DNA of 64,000 bases, from assembly GCF_019393635.1 (NCBI RefSeq), contig NC_057863.1, forward strand, positions 2,067,501 through 2,131,500, given 5' to 3'. The notes under the pieces were generated by a model. It saw nothing but the letters and a program-made list of their open reading frames with translations, ran no database searches and had not been told where the DNA came from. The stretch comes from Dromiciops gliroides (taxonomy: Eukaryota > Chordata > Mammalia > Microbiotheria > Microbiotheriidae). The position numbers and the translations under genes were made by a program. Shown piece after piece: positions 58,440-64,000 of this stretch (position 1 is its first letter; each line of letters starts with the position of its first letter).

Positions 58440-58759
58440 GTCCAAGGTCCTACCGCTGGGAAGGGCCCGGGCCTGGGGGCAAAGTCAGATCCGCTCCTGA
58501 TTCGAGGGCGCTGGCTTCTGCCCCTCGGCTCCTGGGTTTGCTAGCCCTGGATCCCAGGTACCCGCCCAGGTTCGGCACTCTCACCTCCCCGGCCCAGGTG
58601 TCCGCCCCAGGGGCGGCGGGGGCGCCGGACCTACCATTGGACGCCGACAGGGTGGGGGCCCGCTTCCCCGGCCCAATCTGGCAGCGGCCCGGCCAGGGTC
58701 CAATGGGCGGCAGTCTGCTGGGCTCTGGCCCCGCCCCTCCGCGGCCGGGAGGCTGAGCC

Positions 58760-59148
58760 AACCGTGCCTAGTCTGGCTGAGTCGGGAGCTGGCGGCTGTG
58801 GCCGAGGCGGGAGGAGGAGGAGGAGGAGGAGGAGGAGGAGGAGGAGGAGGAGGAGGAGGAGGAGGAGGAGGAGGAAGGAAGAGAAGGAGGAGGAGGAGGA
58901 GGAGGAGGAGAAGGAGGAGGAGGAGGAGGAGGACGGGGAGGAGGAAAGGAGGAGGAGCAGGAGTGGCAGAAGGAGCCTCGGCAGCAGCTCGTAGACGCGG
59001 CCCCCCGGCCCGGGATCGAGGCAGAAAGCGAGACAGCCCGGGCCCCCGGCGCACTTCAACTGGGCGCCGCTGCCGGCAGTGCCTGACGCCGGCCCGGCCC
59101 GGTGCCCACCTTCCTGTCTGCCCGAGCGGAGGCTACTGCAGAAGCGAG
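58760..59148 (+). other. CAMKK1: Probable CAMKK1 non-coding first exon
   Basis: The CpG-island transcript would end at GAAGCGAG|gtaagc, an excellent donor. No CaMKK1 N-terminal protein sequence is visible up to the window end, agreeing with a 5'-UTR-only first exon as in human. The 5' edge is arbitrary; the exon contains or follows a (GGA)n repeat. CaMKK1 is a Ca2+/calmodulin-dependent kinase that activates CaMKI and CaMKIV. The assignment rests on synteny, not on protein similarity. Confidence 0.55.
58807..58956. repeat. (GGA)n trinucleotide repeat in the CpG island
   Basis: About 20 uninterrupted GGA units are followed by GAAGGA-interrupted GGA runs to about 58950, all G/A on the + strand. 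In an mRNA this would be a GGA-repeat 5' UTR with G-quadruplex potential. Confidence 0.95.
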
Positions 59149-59813
59149 GTAAGCCTGGACAACCCGGCCCAGCCTGGCGGGGCCTGGGGACTGAGCCGAG
59201 TCGAGCAGGGCAGAGCCGAGCGCCGGGGTCGGGAGGGGATGCTGACTAGGTCGCCATCCCCATGGCCCCTGGGGCCGTGCCCATGCCCTGGTTGCTCAGG
59301 GACATGGTGCTGGCCGCCAGCTCCCGGGAGCCTGGTGGATTATCCGCCTGCGGGGACTAAGACAAGTGGGCAAAGAGAGGTGCCGCCCTCTGAGCTGGGC
59401 AGCTGGTCGTCCCTAACGGCCCGCAGGTCTGGTCAGCCTCTTCGCGTGGGAGCTGGGAGCGGGCTGGCGGGAAGGGGGGAGCGCCTGTGCTCTGGAGAGG
59501 AGGCCTTTGCTGGAGGGCTCCTGTGTGTCAGCTGGAAAAGGAAGCCGGTGCCGACGCTCCCTCCACCCCACCCCCATGTCCATAGGGGCGGCCCGGAGGT
59601 GCCCTCATTGCTTGGGGTGCTCCGGCAGAGCAGGGCACACACCTGTGCAAGTTGTTCCAGAGGTCCTCAGCTCATGTGCGCCAGCAGCCGGGCCCTGGCC
59701 CCTCCCCCTCCCCCTTTTTGTTCCTGGGGAGCTGCTCTGTGTCCCGCCCCCTCCCTGGCCCTTCTGTCCGGCTCTGCGGGGGTGGGGTGGGGGCCTGAGA
59801 GCCAGCAATCACT

Positions 59814-59816
<3 letters not shown>

Positions 59817-59896
<80 letters not shown>

Positions 59897-59925
59897 ACAC
59901 ACACACATCACACCACACCACACAC
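59817..59925. repeat. (TC)n followed by (CA)n
   Basis: About 40 TC dinucleotides, with one TTTC interruption, run into ACACACACATCACACCACAC. Confidence 0.97.
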
Positions 59926-62638
59926 TCACCCTGCCGCCCCCCCCCCCCCATAAGGGAAAGAGAGCAGGGATCAGTCCCTGCCTGGCCTCTGGCCACTGGC
60001 ACTGCAGGGTGCAGCCAGGCTGGGCTGGGGGCCTGCTTTGGGTGGCCCCTGGGCTGATCTCTGCCAGCAGCAGCTCCTGTTTCTTACCCACCCACCTAGT
60101 GGTAGGCAGCTTCTTGGTTGCCTCTGGCTTTCCCATCCTGAGGGTGTGTAGGTGGGAGCTGGAAAGTCTCAGAGCTGAGAATTGGGGCGTCCTCCCCCTC
60201 TCCCTTGGCAGCACCCCCTCCCGTTGGCTGGGGCACCCCGGCCTTGCTGCTGCTGCTGTCCTGAAGGTGCCAGGCCCCACTGGGGGCCTCGGAGCTGGGC
60301 AGTTTGCTCCTCCCCACACATGCCCAGTTCCCAGAACTTGGGGCGCTGGCCATGTTAGCGCATTCCCCTGGGCGGCTGAGTAGTTCTGTGCCCGTGGGAG
60401 GTCTTTGGCTGCCCAGACAGCTCCTGGGAAGCTCTGCTTCTCATTATCATTGAAGGTAAACGCCCAGCCCGGGATGGGTGGAATATTGTCCCTCCGCCTC
60501 TTGGGGTAACCAGTCTCCAAAGGACCTTTGACCTTCTGGCTTCAGAAATGCATGATTTCACCAACTCACTAGCTTTGTGATCCGTCTGCCTCAGTTCCTT
60601 CCTCAGTGTGGGTGGCCCCTCCTCCTAGGACCAAGATGGCAGATGGTCTCCAAGTCCTGTCCCAGCTGGAGCTCTCAAATTCTAGGTGGGCACTGCTGGG
60701 GAGCTCAGCCTCCTCCAGCTTTTCAGCCAGGTGGTAGCATCAGAGTCGCTCTTCCCTGGCCTGACCTCAGGGGACATCTGCTCTGGGCCCCGGCAGCCGG
60801 GACGAGCCACGGGACTTTTCCAAGGTCAAGGAGACGATAGAAAATGACTGATGGTGGAGTGTGATTCTTTGAGTGGGGGCAGCAGACTCACCATCTCCAT
60901 GGCCTAGCCGCTCTTGTCCTGGCCGAGCCTCACCTCCAAGTCTGTGAAATGAGGCCAATGGTGCCTGCCTTCCTTGCCTGCCTAGGAGTCTGGGGAGAGG
61001 AGTGCTCTGCAGACTGTGGCGGGCCCTGGAAGTGGGGGGGGGGTTGTTTGCAGGCAAGGAGATGAGCTCTGCAGAGCCGACAGACAGCAGTGATGGGAGC
61101 GGGCTCCTCTATCAACCAGCCCTTGTGCTAAAGTATTACCTCAGAGTCTGCAAACATCCCGGCCGTGAAATCTGTCCTGGGAAGCAGATCGCAGCCCTTC
61201 TTGGCCTTTGGAGGTGGGTGGATTCCTGAATTGCTGCCATCCTGGCACGGTACTCAAAGCTAATGAGGTTCTGGTCGTGGCTGGGTCGGCTTGGGGCCAC
61301 TCCTGGGCCACATCCACACCAGAGAGGCCTTGGAATCGGGCTTCAGTGGCTCTTCAGAGAATCTGAGTCTTCCCTTGGAACGGAGCTTCTTAGTCAGACC
61401 CCCTAACCCCGCCCCCCCCCCCCCGGCCTGAGAGGGGCCTACAGGCCGACGGACCGTAGAAGTGTGGGCCTCAGTCAGGACGCCTTCCTGCCTCTGACTG
61501 GCTGGCCCTGGGCACATCGCTCAATCCCTCAAAGGCCTTGGCAGCTCGGAGATGAAGATGCTGAGGGTTTAGTGCTCTCCATCGGCAGAGGGACTTCCCA
61601 TACAAGGAGTCCCCTACACGCATGATCTCATCCACTGCTCCTAGCCAACAAGCCAGCAAAAATCCCAATGGAAGGGATGGGCGGCGGAGGCTTTGGATTC
61701 GGCATCTGTGGTCCACAAGCACAGGCCCACCCGGCTCCTGCCCGGGAGGCGGAGGCAGATTCCCTCCCACCCCCTGGCTTGGGCTGTTTTCTTCATGGCC
61801 TCCTAGACACCCGCTCCATTTACCTCCCAGCAAATGGAGCGGGTGTCTAACAGATGCATACAGAACGGTTTTATTGCTGAAACAAACAGGGACTGAAGAG
61901 TACGGGATGTGAGCTGCATTCAAGATTCACGCAAGGGCCTTCAGCGGCCCTCCTCTGAGACCAAAGCCCCTTTCTGGGGGAGACTGTCCTGGGCCGGGCG
62001 AGAGGGGAAGGCTGTGGGGAAGGAGGAGGATGGGGACCCGCTCAGTGGCTCTTTGCCCTCTGGGATGTGGCTTTCAGGGCACTGAGTGACTGAGGTGATT
62101 CCCGGGGCTCCCTGGCTAGGCCGGCTCGGGGGTCAGGACTGCAGGTCTGACAGCTGGAAGGCTGCTGGGCTTGGGCCGGGGCTCACCAGTGCCTCCTCCT
62201 GTCGTGGCTGGCGAGGGTCAGTAGGTCTCTGATGTGGCGTCATCTCGGATACCCTAGCCAGGCTGCAGGCAGACCTGGCATTGTACCCTCCAGGCCCTTG
62301 GCTGAAGCCATTTCGGGGGCCTGGGCTGATCAAAGGAAATCTAGCTGGTCAGTGGGAGAATCCTGGCATCGTACCAGGCTCTGGGGAGGATGGGTATGCC
62401 CCCCTTCTCTGTGCCCTGGACAGGGCTGCCTCATCCGAGCCTTTCTGAGGTTTCAGGACCTGGTGTCCTCCGTAGGATGGGGGCGGGGCAGTGAGGACCA
62501 GTCTGAAGGTAGCCAGGTCACCTCTTCTTGGTGACCTTTTCCTAGGACCCCACTTATTAGCTCTTCATCTATGGACTATTTGCCAGTGGGAGTGGGGGCA
62601 GGGGCAGGGCTTTAAGAGCCCCATTCAGAGATATTTGG

Positions 62639-62795
62639 CGGGGCAGCTAGGTGGTGCAATGGACAAAGCACCGGCTCTGGATTCAGGAGGACCTGAGTTC
62701 AAATCCAGCCTCAGACACTTGACACTAGCTGTGTGACCCTGGGCAAGTCACTTAACCCTCATAGCCCTGCCCCCCCCAAAAAAAAAACCCCAAAC
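62639..62795 (+). mobile_element. tRNA-derived marsupial SINE with target-site duplication
   Basis: This sense copy is flanked by CAGAGATATTTGG at 62626-62638 and 62796-62808. The insertion point is directly in front of an older composite SINE. Confidence 0.96.
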
Positions 62796-62806
62796 CAGAG
62801 ATATTT

Positions 62807-63128
62807 GGGGCAGCTAGGTGTCTAATGGGATAGATCACTGGCCCTGGAGTCAGGAAGACCTGAGTTCAAACCCGACCTCAGACATTTGACACTTACTAGT
62901 TGTGTGACCCTGGGCAAGTCACTTAACCCAGATGACCTCAAACATCCGGGACCATCTCCAGTCATCCTGATGTATATCTTGCCTTTGGACTCAGGTGGCT
63001 CTGGAGGAAAGTGAGGCTGGTGGCTTTGCACAGCCTCCCTCACTTCAATCCAGCTCACTGAGAGTCATGACACTAACCCCAAAGTCACGGCCCTCTTGCA
63101 GAATGAAGGACAGACAACAACACAATAA
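62807..63128 (+). mobile_element. Composite SINE: tRNA-like head plus RTE-type 3' tail
   Basis: The head 'ggggcagctaggtgtctaatgg' and 'gtgtgaccctgggcaagtcacttaaccc' are shared with the other SINEs. At 62930 it continues into a different 190-bp body ('ccatctccagtcatcctgatgtatatc', 'gtggctctggaggaaagtgaggctggtggctttgcacagcc') and ends 'gaatgaaggacagacaacaac'. This is a longer, older family than the simple copies. Confidence 0.8.
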
Positions 63129-63894
63129 GAGACATCTTCTACGTGCTCTGCCAACAGCTGAAGGTGGCCAGGCCCAGGGTGGGGCTCAAGGGGGGCTGAG
63201 GATAAGGCGCCAAGGTTATCTGGGCTCTTGTTCAGCTGGTGGGAGTGAGGCGCGAGGTGGAGGCCGCCCTGCCCTCCAGCTAGGGGAGCAGAGGGGACCC
63301 TGCTTTCACGCACCCCTTCTTCTAAAGGTCAGGTCAGGGTAACCTTGCTTTGGACACACTGACCACAAGCTCAGCTGGTATTACTGGGGCTCAATAAGGG
63401 ATGAAATAGGACATGTAAAGCACAAACACTTGAGTCATACAAAGGACCCTCGGAGCCTTGGCAAAGCCGGAGGGGGCAGGGCCGAGGGTGCCTGGAGCCA
63501 CTGCCTCTCTGGGCGGACAAGTCAGGGGGAGTTCACTCACCCCCAAGGAGGGAACAGAGGTCACTCAATGAATGTCTCAGCCACACTGAGGGGCAGTGAC
63601 AGGAAAGGCCCCCTCCTCTATATGGTACCGGAAAGATGACCATTACCTTGCCCTCCCCCATATCCCCTGGTCCGGTGGTCCCATTGTTTCCAGGCATTTG
63701 GTGGTGGGCCATGGGCAGCCGCCTGACAACAGAGCTTGGAGGTGCCTTGTGTGAAGGAGGAGGTCCCCAAGCTGGGGCCTGTCCCATGGGCCTCCTGGTG
63801 ACCAAGGTCAGTGGAAGGAAGTGGTCAAGAGGAAGAGAGAGACGCAGTCAAGGGAAGGACTGTGTGAACCTGAAAACCCTGGAGACAGATCAGC

Positions 63895-64000
63895 CCTCTC
63901 TTCCTCTTCCTCTTCCTCTCCCTCTTCCCCCCCTCCTCCCCCCTCCCCCTCCCTCCCCCTTCCCCCTCCTCCCCCTCCCCCTCTTCCCCCGCCTCCTTGC
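63895..64000. repeat. Pyrimidine-rich (CCCTCC)n tract at window end
   Basis: About 105 bp are almost purely C and T (CTTCCTCTTCC, then CCCCTCCCCCT). It continues beyond the window. Confidence 0.9.

Larger units (their letters stand above)
58440..59200 (+). promoter_or_regulatory. CAMKK1: CpG island / probable CAMKK1 promoter
   Basis: A sharp rise in CG dinucleotides and GC content (for example gcggcgggggcgccggacc at 58612-58630) includes GC-box and inverted CCAAT motifs (58635 ccattgg, 58700 ccaatggg). It ends with a strong splice donor at 59148. It is placed as the CAMKK1 promoter by the ATP2A3-P2RX1-CAMKK1 gene order. Confidence 0.7.
59149..64000 (+). other. CAMKK1: Probable CAMKK1 intron 1 (partial)
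   Basis: No segment encodes the known CaMKK1 start (MEGG...CCQDPR-like) or kinase domain. It holds a (TC)n/(CA)n repeat, two SINEs at 62.6-63.1 kb and a pyrimidine tract at the end. Confidence 0.5.

Noticed and set aside
59149-64000. CAMKK1 coding exon 2
   Set aside because: No segment resembles the CaMKK1 N-terminus; the first coding exon is presumed to lie beyond the window.

Overview
The window looks like marsupial nuclear DNA. More than fifteen copies of a tRNA-derived SINE of the marsupial WSINE1/SINE1_MD type are present (head GGGGCAGCTAGGTGGCGCAG, inner part GTGACCCTGGGCAAGTCACT). They are accompanied by MIR/MAR1 CORE-SINEs, L1 fragments of marsupial type, a CR1/L3 relic and very large simple-sequence arrays. 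The species cannot be fixed from the sequence alone. No prokaryotic, phage, CRISPR or operon-like content was seen.

The window holds three genes in a row, all on the + strand and in the order known from human 17p13.2 (ATP2A3 - P2RX1 - CAMKK1). (1) At 1-~6.3 kb lies the 3' end of ATP2A3 (SERCA3): the last constitutive membrane exon at 2123-2240, then alternative C-terminal exons (4209 onward, SERCA3b-like; a weaker candidate at 4546), and an AATAAA at 6300. (2) At 20829-45253 lies the complete P2RX1 gene (ATP-gated P2X1 channel). All 12 coding exons with consensus splice sites give an intact 401-residue protein, and a poly(A) signal lies at 47168. (3) At ~58.44-59.2 kb is a CpG island with a likely non-coding first exon ending in a strong donor at 59148/59149. 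By synteny this is the 5' end of CAMKK1, whose coding exons lie beyond the window.

Between and inside these genes most DNA is repeat. ATP2A3-P2RX1 intergenic: a CR1/L3 relic, purine and pyrimidine microsatellites, a 37-bp minisatellite, and a 2.35-kb (CTGTGT)n-based satellite abutting an L1 fragment. P2RX1 intron 1: antisense L1 debris and several SINEs with clear target-site duplications. P2RX1 intron 5: a 1.6-kb (GGAA)n array with an internal ~518-bp duplication, a 0.6-kb (TCAT/TCAC)n array, two SINEs, and a 0.35-kb (GGA)n tract just before exon 6. Intron 7: a 54-bp minisatellite. P2RX1-CAMKK1 intergenic (about 11 kb): an old retroviral LTR with a lysine-type primer-binding site, antisense L1 3' ends, and SINEs.

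The neighbours have related biology: P2X1 is an ATP-gated cation/Ca2+ channel, SERCA3 refills Ca2+ stores, and CaMKK1 is a Ca2+/calmodulin-activated kinase. The linkage is ancestral gene order and is no evidence of co-regulation. I found no convincing new biological system. The most notable points are the purine-dominated 3' splice site of P2RX1 exon 6, the higher-order structure of the GGAA and CTGTGT arrays, an upstream ORF overlapping the P2RX1 start, the ATP2A3 tail exons and the GGA repeat at the CAMKK1 start.
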